This document shows positions 19,751 to 30,000 of a DNA stretch of 64,000 nucleotides, one piece after another. The notes beneath the pieces are model-generated. The model did no database searches and was not told where the DNA came from. It saw only the letters and a program-made list of their open reading frames with translations. The position numbers were made by a program, and so were the translations under genes. This DNA is from Poseidonibacter lekithochrous (lineage in GTDB: Bacteria > Campylobacterota > Campylobacteria > Campylobacterales > Arcobacteraceae): assembly GCF_013283835.1 (NCBI RefSeq), contig NZ_CP054052.1:1860001-1924000 (forward strand). Direction: 5' to 3'. The first letter of the stretch is position 1; the number at the start of each line of letters is the position of its first letter.

Positions 19751-21908
19751 AACTTCCTCCTTCTGATAAAAGTTTAATTACTTCTTCTTTATCACCATTA
19801 ATATAAACAGAGTTGTTATTAAGAACAATCACTTTATCAACTAATTCTAGTAAAGACATTTTTTGAGTAACTAAAATCATTGTTTTATTTAATAAGTTAA
19901 ATTTCATATTATTTAAAACTTTTTTTTCTGTTTGTTTGTCCATTGAACTGGTTGGTTCATCAAATATCATTATTGGATAATTAAATAAAAATACTCTTGA
20001 AATACCAACAGCTTGTATCTGTCCACCTGATAGTCCATCGCCATTTTCACCAACTTCCATTTCATAACCTCTTGGATGTGCATTAGCAAAAGAATCAACA
20101 CAAGAAAGTTTTGCAGCTTTTGCCATATCATAGTCACTAACAAATGATGCTCTAAAGGTAATATTCTCTTTTAATGTACCATGAAATAGAGATACTCGTT
20201 GAGAAACATAACCCAAATTACGACGTAAATCAGCAGGATCAATTTGAGATAAATCAATATCATCAACAAAAATTGAACCTGATGTTGGTTCATAAAGTTT
20301 TAATACTAGTTTTAAAATAGTACTCTTACCAGATCCAATTTTCCCTAGTATTGCTACTTGCTCACCTGGATTAATAACAAAGGAAACATTTTTTAAAACT
20401 TCTACATCCGTATTTGGATATGAAAAAGATACATTTCTAAATTCAATTTTTCCTTCAAATCCGCTATGAGATACAAAATTTTTCTCACTTGGTCGCTCAA
20501 CTTCTTTATGCATAACATCATTTAACATATTATATGCATTTGAGGCATCCTCATAGTTTGTAATTAATGATGCAGCTTGCCCCATAGGTGAAACTGCACG
20601 GGAACCTAAAATAACAACAGCAATTAAAGCACCCATTGAAAGTTGAAAGTTATTTATTAAATAAACACCATAAATAATCACACCTACAGTATTTAATTGA
20701 ATTAAAAAGGCAGTAAATTGAGGAATAAATGATGAAAGCATTCTTGATGTAAGCCCTTTATGAGCAATCTTTCCATTACTTTCTTCCCAGTCCCATTGTA
20801 TATGGTTTACATTACCTAAACTTTTTAATGTTTCTATATTATTTAGGACTTCAATCAATATTGAATTCTTTTTTGAAACAACTTCATTTATTTTTCTGAT
20901 ATTTCTTTGGATTGGACTTTTTAAAATTAAACCTGTAATTAATATAAGAAATATAACAACAGCAGGAATAATAACAATATTTCCACCAATATAATAAATA
21001 ACAGCTAAAAATATGAATGTAAAAGGTAAATCAATAAAAGAAACTAATGTTGCATTTGTAAGGAAAGATCTAATCATGTCAAAGTTCTTTAATGTATTAG
21101 CAAATGCGCCAATTGGTTTTGGTATATTCTCTAATTTTAAACCTAATATTTTTTCAAAAATTAGGGATGACATAATAATATCACTTTTTCGTGCTGCAAT
21201 TTCAAGAAAATAACTTCTTACTAATTTTAAGAAGATATCTAATATATATACAACAAATACACCAGCAGCAAAAAACCATAAGGTTTCAATTGCATTATTA
21301 GGTATTACTCTATCATATACACTCATTGTAAATAAAGGAGTTGCTAAAACAAAAAGGTTAACTAAAAAAGAAGCAAAAATTACATCAAAATAAATACTTC
21401 TTGAAAGTTTTAAAGTACTCCAGAACCAATGTTTTTTTTCAATATTTAAACTTTTATCAAGTTCTGATTCTTTATAATTAAAACCTTTTTTAATTAAAAC
21501 TGCATAACCTAAATATTCTTCATTGATTGATTCAACTTCATACCATTGCTCAACTACTTCTCCACCAAGTTCTGAGATAATTTTAATTTTTGATCTATCA
21601 TCAGAAAAAGAATCTAGTAAGGCACAATGTTTATTTTTCAATAATAATATTACAGGTAATTGTAGTTTTGAGAAATTTTCAAGTTTTCTTTTTATAAACT
21701 TTGTTTTTAATCCTGCATGTGACGCAGCTCTTGAAAATAGTCCTTTTGCACTACTAATTGAAAAAAGAATAGGATCTTCTTTACCTTTTTCAATAGGAAG
21801 CCCATAAATAAGGGCTTCTTTAGTATAAGGTTTATGATAAAATTTCGTATAAGTAACCAAACAATCAAGTAAAGAGTTTAGTCCTTCTTCATTATTATAA
21901 TTTTCCAT
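19743..21908 (-). CDS. Type I secretion ABC exporter (LapB/HlyB class)
   Basis: A 721-residue inner-membrane ATPase/permease. Residues 1-140 form a C39-peptidase-like domain: a cysteine is present (LLDCL) but the catalytic surroundings are lost, as in exporters of giant adhesins, where the domain holds substrate instead of cutting it. Membrane segments lie at about 165-430. The nucleotide-binding domain has Walker A GKIGSGKST (about 521-529), signature LSGGQ (626-630) and Walker B IMIFDEPTS (about 645-653). The H-loop position reads VTQK, with Gln682 in place of the usual histidine, which is unusual. AAAGGGG precedes the ATG. It is second in the operon, 36 bases after the TolC-like gene. Confidence 0.93.
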   Translation of the reverse strand: MENYNNEEGLNSLLDCLVTYTKFYHKPYTKEALIYGLPIEKGKEDPILFSISSAKGLFSRAASHAGLKTKFIKRKLENFSKLQLPVILLLKNKHCALLDSFSDDRSKIKIISELGGEVVEQWYEVESINEEYLGYAVLIKKGFNYKESELDKSLNIEKKHWFWSTLKLSRSIYFDVIFASFLVNLFVLATPLFTMSVYDRVIPNNAIETLWFFAAGVFVVYILDIFLKLVRSYFLEIAARKSDIIMSSLIFEKILGLKLENIPKPIGAFANTLKNFDMIRSFLTNATLVSFIDLPFTFIFLAVIYYIGGNIVIIPAVVIFLILITGLILKSPIQRNIRKINEVVSKKNSILIEVLNNIETLKSLGNVNHIQWDWEESNGKIAHKGLTSRMLSSFIPQFTAFLIQLNTVGVIIYGVYLINNFQLSMGALIAVVILGSRAVSPMGQAASLITNYEDASNAYNMLNDVMHKEVERPSEKNFVSHSGFEGKIEFRNVSFSYPNTDVEVLKNVSFVINPGEQVAILGKIGSGKSTILKLVLKLYEPTSGSIFVDDIDLSQIDPADLRRNLGYVSQRVSLFHGTLKENITFRASFVSDYDMAKAAKLSCVDSFANAHPRGYEMEVGENGDGLSGGQIQAVGISRVFLFNYPIMIFDEPTSSMDKQTEKKVLNNMKFNLLNKTMILVTQKMSLLELVDKVIVLNNNSVYINGDKEEVIKLLSEGGSYE

Positions 21909-21944
21909 GTGAACCCCTTTAAATAAATTTATTTAAAGTTGTGT

Positions 21945-23744
21945 TTAATTGTAACTAAAATATAAATCTTTTACATTTTCTAAATTATCCATATAAGGCT
22001 TATTAACTTTCACGACATTTGATAATTTCGACATTGCAATAACTGCATTTTCTTTATTATCATATAATCCAGAAACAATTTTGTACAACTGTCTATTTGT
22101 GTTTTTAGTAGTATATGGAATAACTAAATAATTATTCACTATGTTGCTATTTGCTAAAAACTTATCAACTTCTTTTTTAGAAGAAAAAGTTGCTAAACTT
22201 AAAGTATAACCATCATTTTTTGAAAAGAAATTATTTTTAAAAGAATTATTAGTATTTGAACTACTATTATTCTCTTTATTCATATCCTCTTTTCCTGTTG
22301 AACACCCATACATATCAATGGCTAAACCTAGTGTTGTGTTATCACATAGATCCATTTCATCTTTTATATTATCTCCATCTCTATCAAAACTATGAGGTTC
22401 ATCGCTTTTAGAAACTGGTTTATACTCTGCAATTACAGGTTTATAATATTTAGCTGTTGCATCATCAAATAATGAATTAACCATCTCACCCATAGAATCT
22501 AAAATTCTATATTTAGAAAATAACCAATCGTATTGAGCAATAATCAATTTATTTCTAGCTGAGATATAATCATCTTGTGCTGTTAATAAATCTATTAAAG
22601 TTCTTGAACCATCTTCAAACTCTTCTCTATATAAATCTAATGTAGCTTTACTTTCTTCTTGATAAGAGTTTAAGAAAACTAATTGTTTTTCAATCATTGA
22701 ATATGCTGACCACGAAAGTTGTAAGCCTTCAATAATTTGTCTTTTTATTTCTCTTTGGATTTCATATTCTTGCATTACATTTAATCTATTTTTTCTCATT
22801 GTATTTACATCAAAGTTACCTCTGTATAAATTATGTTTAAATACTAATAATGCTGTATATCCTTTAGAATGTCCTTCTTCTCCACTAGTATTTTTATCTA
22901 AGTTATAAGCAAACTCAAAATCTAAAGTAGGAGAGAATTTACTTTTACTTTGATCTAGTGCATATTTTGCAGTACCAATATTATAATTAGTAACTAACAT
23001 AGAAGGGTTGAAGTTTACTGCATGTTTTGTAGCATTTTCTAAAGAAGTTGGTAATGAATAACTGAAATCTGGTTTACTTAATTCAACATGTCTTACTTTT
23101 TTACCAAGTAATTTACCAAGGTTGAATTCAGAATCTAAGAGATTATTTTTTTGTGTTAGAAAGTTAAACTCAGCAAGTTGTAAGCTTGAATCAACTTTTT
23201 TCACATCAGATAGCGGTCCAGCACCTGAATCACTAAGTTCTTGTGTTTTACCTAATATATCTTGAGTTAAGAGAATATTTTCTTGTTCAAGATTATATAA
23301 ACGATCATATTTTAAAACATTTAAATACTCTTTAACAACATTAAAAGCAACATCATTTGTTTTTTCAACATAATTATATGCGGCTGCCATTACTCTTGCT
23401 TTTTCATATTTAATTTTGTAACGTGTTGCTAACCCATTAAATAAATTTTGTGTTAAAGTTAAAGAGTTTCTATATATATGAAGCCCTTTTTCTTCAAAAC
23501 CAGTGGTGGTATGTTTACTATACGTTTTTTCATACCCAAATCTACTAACAAAATCTATAGTAGGTGCATATTCTGATTTTGCGATTTTCAAATCATAAGC
23601 TGTTTTATCATAATTTTTCAAACGCTCGAGAATAACTGGGTTAGTTCGTAATGCGTCATTTAAAGCTTCATTTAATGTTAAAGCATTTAAATTTATTGTT
23701 GAAACTGCTGAAAGTATTAAAGCAGAAGTCACTATCGCTTTCAT
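21945..23744 (-). CDS. TolC-family outer-membrane protein with C-terminal SPOR domain
   Basis: A 599-residue outer-membrane channel for the secretion operon. A signal peptide (residues 1-21, ending NLNA) is followed by two outer-membrane-efflux repeats (about 25-430) rich in coiled-coil helix, including FSRFGYEK-like and LYREEFEDGSRTLIDLLTAQDDY segments split here as LYREEFEDGS and LIDLLTAQ. Residues about 460-485 carry a calcium-type DRDGDNIKDEMDLC motif, as in thrombospondin type 3 and OmpA-linked linkers. After a Ser/Asn linker, residues about 520-599 resemble a SPOR domain (GYTLSLATFSSKKE, YKIVSGLYDNKENA), which binds denuded peptidoglycan. The first part is typical of AggA/LapE; the fused tail is the odd feature. 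AAGGAG precedes the ATG. Confidence 0.9.
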   Translation of the reverse strand: MKAIVTSALILSAVSTINLNALTLNEALNDALRTNPVILERLKNYDKTAYDLKIAKSEYAPTIDFVSRFGYEKTYSKHTTTGFEEKGLHIYRNSLTLTQNLFNGLATRYKIKYEKARVMAAAYNYVEKTNDVAFNVVKEYLNVLKYDRLYNLEQENILLTQDILGKTQELSDSGAGPLSDVKKVDSSLQLAEFNFLTQKNNLLDSEFNLGKLLGKKVRHVELSKPDFSYSLPTSLENATKHAVNFNPSMLVTNYNIGTAKYALDQSKSKFSPTLDFEFAYNLDKNTSGEEGHSKGYTALLVFKHNLYRGNFDVNTMRKNRLNVMQEYEIQREIKRQIIEGLQLSWSAYSMIEKQLVFLNSYQEESKATLDLYREEFEDGSRTLIDLLTAQDDYISARNKLIIAQYDWLFSKYRILDSMGEMVNSLFDDATAKYYKPVIAEYKPVSKSDEPHSFDRDGDNIKDEMDLCDNTTLGLAIDMYGCSTGKEDMNKENNSSSNTNNSFKNNFFSKNDGYTLSLATFSSKKEVDKFLANSNIVNNYLVIPYTTKNTNRQLYKIVSGLYDNKENAVIAMSKLSNVVKVNKPYMDNLENVKDLYFSYN

Positions 23745-23787
23745 GATATGCTCCTTATTTTAATTAGACTGTAAATCTTTTACTCTT

Positions 23788-23793
23788 AGTATA
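23788..23793 (-). promoter_or_regulatory. Candidate -10 box of the secretion operon
   Basis: The minus strand reads TATACT here, with T/A-rich periodic runs upstream and no clear -35, as is usual for sigma-70 promoters of Campylobacterota. Initiation about 7 bases on would give a leader of roughly 37 bases to the TolC-like ATG at 23744. Not tested. Confidence 0.45.
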
Positions 23794-23865
23794 CTCCCAG
23801 CAATTTTAAACGAATCTTAAAATTAAATTAAGTTTAAAAGTTTAAAAAAATAAAATAATTATTAA

Positions 23866-23882
23866 ATCAAAGTATTTTTGAT
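23866..23882. promoter_or_regulatory. Inverted repeat upstream of the secretion operon
   Basis: ATCAAA and TTTGAT flank a five-base spacer, a perfect 6+6 palindrome about 75 bases upstream of the candidate -10 box. It could be an operator for the operon's LuxR-type regulator or a CRP/FNR-like protein (spacing is one base longer in the spacer and the half-sites are reversed relative to TTGAT-N4-ATCAA). In such AT-rich DNA chance is possible. Confidence 0.35.
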
Positions 23883-23939
23883 CATAAACATGGTTATCTA
23901 GGGATTTATAAATAAAAACTTAATAAAAAAATAATTTAT

Positions 23940-24530
23940 TTAAAATATGTCTATATCAAGTACTGCATTAAATTTGTCAGATTGACTAGTTTTTAAACTA
24001 GAATTAATCTTATTTAACGATAAATTTCCCTGTATAGTTTGAAGTATATGCCAGAACCTTTCAGAAAAAGGTGTTTCAATTTCTTTAATTTTATTTTTTT
24101 GTATAATCTCTACAATAGTTTCAATACAGTGAATATAAAAAATTTTATTTTTAGCTCTTTGAATTTTATACTCTCTCATTATTTTAAGATTATTAACAAA
24201 AGCATCTTTTTCTAATTCTTTAAGTTGTAAGTTATTACGAACACTCTCTTCTTCTTTATCTAAATGGAGTAAATAAGAATCAATTTCTGTATTCATAGTT
24301 CGTTCAAGAGTAGGATGAAATCCTAATAGAATATCGACAATATCATGTGAAGAGAGACGCTCTTCATTAAGACTGTGTGAATATTTTCTTTTTTTCTCAT
24401 AATCATGGTTAATTGCAGTTAAAATATCAATTGCATATTTTAAGTATTTATATTTATCTTCTTTCCCATCTTTAAAAGTTATCCCATGTTCACTTATAAT
24501 AGGTTTTAAACCTGCATATTCTAATTTCAT
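23940..24530 (-). CDS. Unknown protein, 196 residues, charged and helical
   Basis: I do not recognise this protein. It is cytoplasmic by appearance, with no signal peptide or membrane segment. The middle (about 45-150) is highly charged and predicted helical (DKEEESVRNNLQLKELEKDA, RAKNKIFYIHCIETIVEIIQKNK), and the C-terminus ends VLDIDIF. It lies 108 bases after the formate dehydrogenase cytochrome b gene, beyond that gene's hairpin, and reads the same way. The next gene on the strand (the secretion operon) starts 195 bases later. A compact start (ATTATATTCC-like spacing before the ATG is weak) gives no strong ribosome binding site. It may be lineage-specific. Confidence 0.65.
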   Translation of the reverse strand: MKLEYAGLKPIISEHGITFKDGKEDKYKYLKYAIDILTAINHDYEKKRKYSHSLNEERLSSHDIVDILLGFHPTLERTMNTEIDSYLLHLDKEEESVRNNLQLKELEKDAFVNNLKIMREYKIQRAKNKIFYIHCIETIVEIIQKNKIKEIETPFSERFWHILQTIQGNLSLNKINSSLKTSQSDKFNAVLDIDIF

Positions 24531-24617
24531 TATATTCCTTTACATAAGTAATAAATAAATTATTAATCTACAATAATTTTAGTACGCAAAGCATTAACAT
24601 CAAATAAATTGATATAA

Positions 24618-24644
24618 AAATAAAAGAGAAAAACTCTTTTATTT
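24618..24644 (-). terminator. Hairpin at the end of fdhC-like gene
   Basis: AAATAAAAGAG (24618-24628) pairs perfectly with CTCTTTTATTT (24634-24644) around a five-base loop, includes the stop codon at 24639-24641, and is followed on the minus strand by a U-rich run. Confidence 0.65.
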
Positions 24645-25526
24645 CTTGTTTTTTTCTAACTCTTTGTAATAAGAACTATGTAAAATTGCTACTTCCTCTT
24701 CTTCTTTATATCCATTTATAATACTAAGTATTGCACCTTTTATAGCAAATATAGACATATATACATGAGTAAAGAATAAGGCAACCATTGCTAAACCAAC
24801 AGTATTATGAGCAATAATACATAATCTTAACATTTCAATTTTACTTAATCCAAACATAGTTAATACAGCAAGATTTAAATCTTGAACATATAATGTTGCA
24901 CCTGTAAAAATCATCATAACTCCACCAATAGTACAAACCCAAAACCACATTTTTTGACCAGCATTAAACTTACCAGCAGGAACAGGCTTTTTCTCTTTTG
25001 ATAAATATCCACCTAATATCATAAACCATTTAATATCTTCACCTGTAAATAACATACTTTTAAGCCACATTAAAAACATAGGAATCACACTAATCATAAA
25101 TAATACTGTTGCTACAGCATGGAGTTCTTTACATGCCTTAACAAACTCACCACCACCAAATGTAGAACCAAACATCATTATAAGACCTGTTGGAATAATG
25201 ATAATAAATGAAATAGCAGCAATACCGTGAATAATTCTATTAAATAAAGTAAATACATAATACTTTTTACCGTCATGCTTAAACTTCTTTGGTCCAATAA
25301 TCATATAGTGAATAAAAAATACTAAAGGAACTAAAACAATTACAAAAAGATATGCATTTTCAAAAAGTTTAGTTTGAAGATATACAAATAAATCTCCAAG
25401 ATGTGTATTTCCATCTTTTTCATAAGACAACATATTATTGATAATTTCTTGATTAGCTTCACTTACCGTTGAATAAGCAAAAAGGGCAGAAGAGAGCGCC
25501 AACATTAAGAACAAATATTTTTTCAT
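24639..25526 (-). CDS. fdhC: Formate dehydrogenase cytochrome b subunit (FdhC/FdoI type)
   Basis: A 295-residue membrane protein with an N-terminal signal-like segment (MKKYLFLMLALSSALFA) and four further membrane helices (about 58-78, 95-118, 135-155, 190-215, 240-265). Histidines suited to haem b binding appear in NRIIHGIAA, CKELHAVAT and CIIAHNTVGL with LFFTHVYMS. This is the pattern of the gamma subunit that passes electrons from periplasmic formate dehydrogenase to menaquinone in Campylobacterota. The catalytic (fdhA) and iron-sulfur (fdhB) genes are not next to it, so it is an orphan here; its partners should be elsewhere. It is followed by a hairpin terminator and an unknown gene. Confidence 0.85.
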   Translation of the reverse strand: MKKYLFLMLALSSALFAYSTVSEANQEIINNMLSYEKDGNTHLGDLFVYLQTKLFENAYLFVIVLVPLVFFIHYMIIGPKKFKHDGKKYYVFTLFNRIIHGIAAISFIIIIPTGLIMMFGSTFGGGEFVKACKELHAVATVLFMISVIPMFLMWLKSMLFTGEDIKWFMILGGYLSKEKKPVPAGKFNAGQKMWFWVCTIGGVMMIFTGATLYVQDLNLAVLTMFGLSKIEMLRLCIIAHNTVGLAMVALFFTHVYMSIFAIKGAILSIINGYKEEEEVAILHSSYYKELEKNKK

Positions 25527-25665
25527 TATATACTCCTGTATAAATATGAGAAATTATTACGTTCCAAAATGACTTTAGTATGACTTTTTGATTTAAAGTA
25601 AATAAATATTTACTATTTATGAGCTGTAAATAGGGAGTTAAAAAATAAAAGTTAAGTTTTATTTA

Positions 25666-25691
25666 CTAAAAAGGAAAAGATTCCTTTTTAG
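25666..25691 (-). terminator. Hairpin after trpB
   Basis: CTAAAAAGGAA (25666-25676) pairs perfectly with TTCCTTTTTAG (25681-25691) around the loop AAGA, five bases past the trpB stop codon on the minus strand. The U-tract that follows is interrupted. Confidence 0.65.
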
Positions 25692-25696
25692 TCTTA

Positions 25697-26914
25697 TTAG
25701 AATTTAGCGTTTGGAATAGGGTGATTATCAACAACAAAGTCAATATCTTTATCACCACGACCACTTAAGTTAACTAATATAGTTTTGTCACTTGGTAAAG
25801 TTTTAGCTAATTTCATAGCAAAACCTACTGCATGAGCTGATTCTAAAGCAGGAATAATTCCTTCTAATTGAGATAATTTATAGAATGCATCTACAGTTTC
25901 TTCATCATTACATAAACCAACTTTAGTTCTACCAATTTCTTTAAGATGCGCTTGTTCAGGTCCAACTGATGGATAATCAATACCAGAACCAATTGAATAA
26001 ACCGGTGCTGGTTCACCGTTTTTATCTTTTAGCATTATAGAATTAAAACCGTGCATTACTCCTTCTTCTCCATAAGTTAAAGAAGCAGCGTGATCACCTA
26101 AGTCTTCACCTCTACCCATTGGCTCAACTCCATAAAGATTCACATCCTTATCGTCAATAAATCCAGCAAAGATACCCATAGCATTAGATCCACCACCAAT
26201 ACAAGCAACAACATTATCAGGAAGATTTTCTTCATGTTCAGAAAATTGCTCTTTTGATTCAAATCCTATTACACTTTGGAAGTCTCTAACCATCATAGGG
26301 AATGGGTGTGGTCCAACAACAGAACCAATACAATAAATTGAGTTTTCTGGATCATTTAAATAAGATTCAAAAGCAGAATCTACAGCTTCTTTTAATGTTT
26401 TAAGTCCATGAGTTGCAGGAATTACATTTGCTCCTAGAATTTTCATTCTAACTACATTTGGATGCTCTTTAGCAATATCAACTTCACCCATATGAATTTC
26501 ACATTCTAAACCAAAATATGCTGAAGCAGTAGCAAGTGCAACACCATGTTGTCCAGCACCAGTTTCAGCAATAACTTTTTTCTTACCTAAATGATTAGCT
26601 AAAATTACTTCTGCCATACAATGATTAAGTTTATGTGCACCTGTATGGTTTAAATCTTCTCTTTTTAAATAAATCTTTGCGCCACCACAGTGCGCAGTTA
26701 AATTCTTAGCAAAAGAGATAGGAGTAGGTCTACCTTGGTAATGTTTTCTAACATACTTAAGTTCTTCTAAAAACTTTGGAGAGTTTTTAATCTCTTCATA
26801 TGCCTTAGTAATGTCTGCGAAAGGTTGTTCTAAAACAGGAGGAATAAAAGATCCTCCGAATTTACCAAAATAACCATTTTCATCAGGATGTGATTCTAAA
26901 TAACTCATACCCAT
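25697..26914 (-). CDS. trpB: Tryptophan synthase beta subunit
   Basis: A 405-residue PLP enzyme that joins indole and serine to give tryptophan. The PLP lysine is K95 in HTGAHKLNH, the catalytic glutamate E117 in AETGAGQHG, the phosphate loop is GGGSNAMG, and the C-terminal SGRGDKD motif is intact. These match the TrpB1 type that pairs with TrpA. The stretch after the lysine (NHCMAE) differs from the usual NNALGQ. It is not in a trp operon: neighbours are fdhC and a sensor kinase, and trpA is not in the window, while trpD is at 44124. AAGGAAG supports the ATG at 26914; a second ATG two codons on is possible. It could be the sole or a second trpB. Confidence 0.93.
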   Translation of the reverse strand: MGMSYLESHPDENGYFGKFGGSFIPPVLEQPFADITKAYEEIKNSPKFLEELKYVRKHYQGRPTPISFAKNLTAHCGGAKIYLKREDLNHTGAHKLNHCMAEVILANHLGKKKVIAETGAGQHGVALATASAYFGLECEIHMGEVDIAKEHPNVVRMKILGANVIPATHGLKTLKEAVDSAFESYLNDPENSIYCIGSVVGPHPFPMMVRDFQSVIGFESKEQFSEHEENLPDNVVACIGGGSNAMGIFAGFIDDKDVNLYGVEPMGRGEDLGDHAASLTYGEEGVMHGFNSIMLKDKNGEPAPVYSIGSGIDYPSVGPEQAHLKEIGRTKVGLCNDEETVDAFYKLSQLEGIIPALESAHAVGFAMKLAKTLPSDKTILVNLSGRGDKDIDFVVDNHPIPNAKF

Positions 26915-27005
26915 TTATGCTTCCTTTTATATATAATATCCATTTTAAATAGGCATTATTATATTATATTTATTTTAATTTCTTATGAAATATCAATACA
27001 TTAGA

Positions 27006-30000
27006 TTAATATAAAGGCAAGCTTATTAAAACTTTTGTACATTTGTCATAATAAACATTTTCAAAAGTCTCAGAAGTGTTAAAAATATTAATTTCACCTT
27101 CCAAACTTTCTGTGATTATTTTGTGTGTCATATATAAACCAAGACCTGTTCCTTGACTTTTATGTTTTGTTGTAAAATAAGGTTCAAATAGTTTATCAAT
27201 AATATTACTATCAACTCCACCAGCATTATCAATTATCTCAATAAGATATTTACTATTTTCCTCTTTTGTTTTAATAGATATATATCTATTATTCATATCA
27301 ATACCACATAATGCATCTTTAGAATTATTTAGAATATTTAAAAGTGCTTGATTTAACTCATTTTCATAACTATGAATAATTAAATTTTCATCTAAATCTA
27401 ATTTGACATTAATAGAGTGATTTATAAATGAACCTTTTACAATATTTAGAATTTTTTCAACACAAGAATTAATATTAAATTCATTTTTCTGTTTATCTTC
27501 TTTTAAATAGTTTTGAAAATCTTCAATAGTTTGAGATAAAAATTTTGTTGTTTCATTTATACCATCTAATGTTTCAACAAATATTTGATCATTTAATTGA
27601 TCAAACTCTTTTTGTAGTTTTAAACCACTTGCAGCTGTTGAAATAAAACTAAGAGGTTGTCTCCATTGATGAGCAATATTACCAATCATTTCACCTAAAC
27701 TTGCCATTTTAGATTGTTGTATTAATAAATTCTCTTTATTTTTTATTTCACTCATATCAATAATTAGAATAATATCTGCTTTGTTATATTCAAACATAAT
27801 TTTTTGAGATTTAATAATAGAAGGAAACTTATCTTCGTTATTACGAAGTGCCGTTATTTCATAAGTTTTAGAATCAGAATTAAATATAATTTCATTTATA
27901 TTTTCTTTTTGTTTCTCAACAAAAAAATCATTTATATTCATACTTAAAACATCATTTTCACTATCTATATTAAATATTCGTAAAAGCTCTTTATTTACAA
28001 AAACAATCTTTTTATCTTTTACAATGAATATACCTTCTATTGTTAAGTCAACTAAAGTTTTAAAACTATTTAATGAATATTCTAATTCTAACTGTGTTAA
28101 TTTCAGTGTTTTTTGATAATTTAACAATTGTCTATTTTTATATAAAATTATGATTATAATTAATCCTAAAGGTAAAAAGTATTTCCATAAAGTTGAATAA
28201 TCAAAAGTTTGAATATATTCAACAGAAGACCATTTATTAAATATTTCTTCTTTTTCACTAGGGCTCATTCTTCTTAATACTTTGTTTATAATCGATTGTA
28301 ATATTTCATAATCATCTCTAATCATTACTTGTAAATTAAAATCAATCCCAGTATTACCAGATATTTTTATATCACTAAAACCATTTTTCTTTATATTATA
28401 AGTAAGAATTGGCATATTATCAACTAATGCAAATACTTTATTTTGTGATAATAACTCTAAACCTTCTTCAATATTTAAAACTGGAACAAAATCAATTTTA
28501 GGGTAAGATTTTTTTAGTAAATGATGAGCAGTATAGTTTTTACCAACAGCAACTCTTTTCCCAATTAAATAAGATGCATCAGGAATAAAGTTCTGATCTT
28601 TTAATGTAGCAATTCCCATTGGAGCTTTATAGTATGAATCTGAGAAAATAGCATATTTTGATCTTTCTTTAGTTTCAGAGGTAGTAATAATTACATCATT
28701 ATTCTTATTTTTAATACTATTTAAAGCTAATGAAAATGTATCTTGTGAATTGTTATTAGTTTTTAAATTAGCTTTATCTACAATATATGACCAAAAATCA
28801 AAGCCTAAACCATAAGGTTTATTATCAGAAATAAAACTCAAAGGCGCCCAGTTTGGTGTAAAAGCAACATTTACAATTTTACTATCAATAAAACCTAACT
28901 CTTCTTCTGTAAAGTTAATCTCTTTAGATTTTCTAATCCATTTAAGTTCAATTGCGTTTAGTTCATCTTCTTTTACTTTTAACATAGTTTTATTGATAAT
29001 GCTTTCAAGGATTTTATTCTCTTTTTGGACAGCCATATAAAGTTCATTCTTAAAATCATTAAATACTACATCTGCTGATATTTTTAGTTTATCACTATAC
29101 ATCTTGTTAATAGTATATTGAGATAAAATTTTATTTTGAATTGTAGCACTAGCAACATTATTTATTAAAGCAGAAAAAACTTCATCCAAGCTATCTACTA
29201 AAATAAAATTGATTTCAGGATAATTAGAAACTAAAGTATTTGTGGAATTCCATCCTTTTACTAATACAACTTTTCTGTCATTTAAATCATCTAAACTTAA
29301 TATATCTGTATTGGATAACTTTGTAATGATTGAGTGATTTTGTTTTAAATAAGAATTTGTAAATCTTAACTCTTTTTCTCTTTTTTCATTATATGTAAGA
29401 ACAGGTAATAAGTCAATATCACCTTCTTTAAAGCCCTTATATAAATTCTTCCATGTATCAGTAACAAATACTGGTTCAAAACCTGCTTTTGAAAATATAA
29501 GTTTTACATAATCAATTATATAACCTTTTGGTTTACCATTCTCATTATAATCATAAGGCACCCAATCTAATTCATTTGCAACAATTACTTGTTTATTATT
29601 TGCAATATAGTTCTTCTCAGTTTGAGTTAATTTAGTTTCAACAGGTAAATTTCCAATCCAAGTATTTATAATTTTTCTTTTTTCTTTTTCTGAGAAGTTA
29701 TCTAATGTTTTTTGAATAATATCTCTTAAAATTGTCATATCATTTCTTGTAGCCATATGAAGTTTATTAGAATTAAATTTTAGAGAAAAATCTGCATGAA
29801 CACCAGTTAAAGAATTTTTTTGCATTAGATAATTAATTATTGCAGGATTTGATATTAAAGCATCAGCCTTGTTAGTAATTACACTATCTAAGGCATCAAG
29901 AATACTATTAACTTTTAATATTTTAATGTTTGGATAATTTTCATTTAAAAAATTACCTTGGGAATAACCCGAAGGAATAGCTATTGTTTTATTTTCTAAT

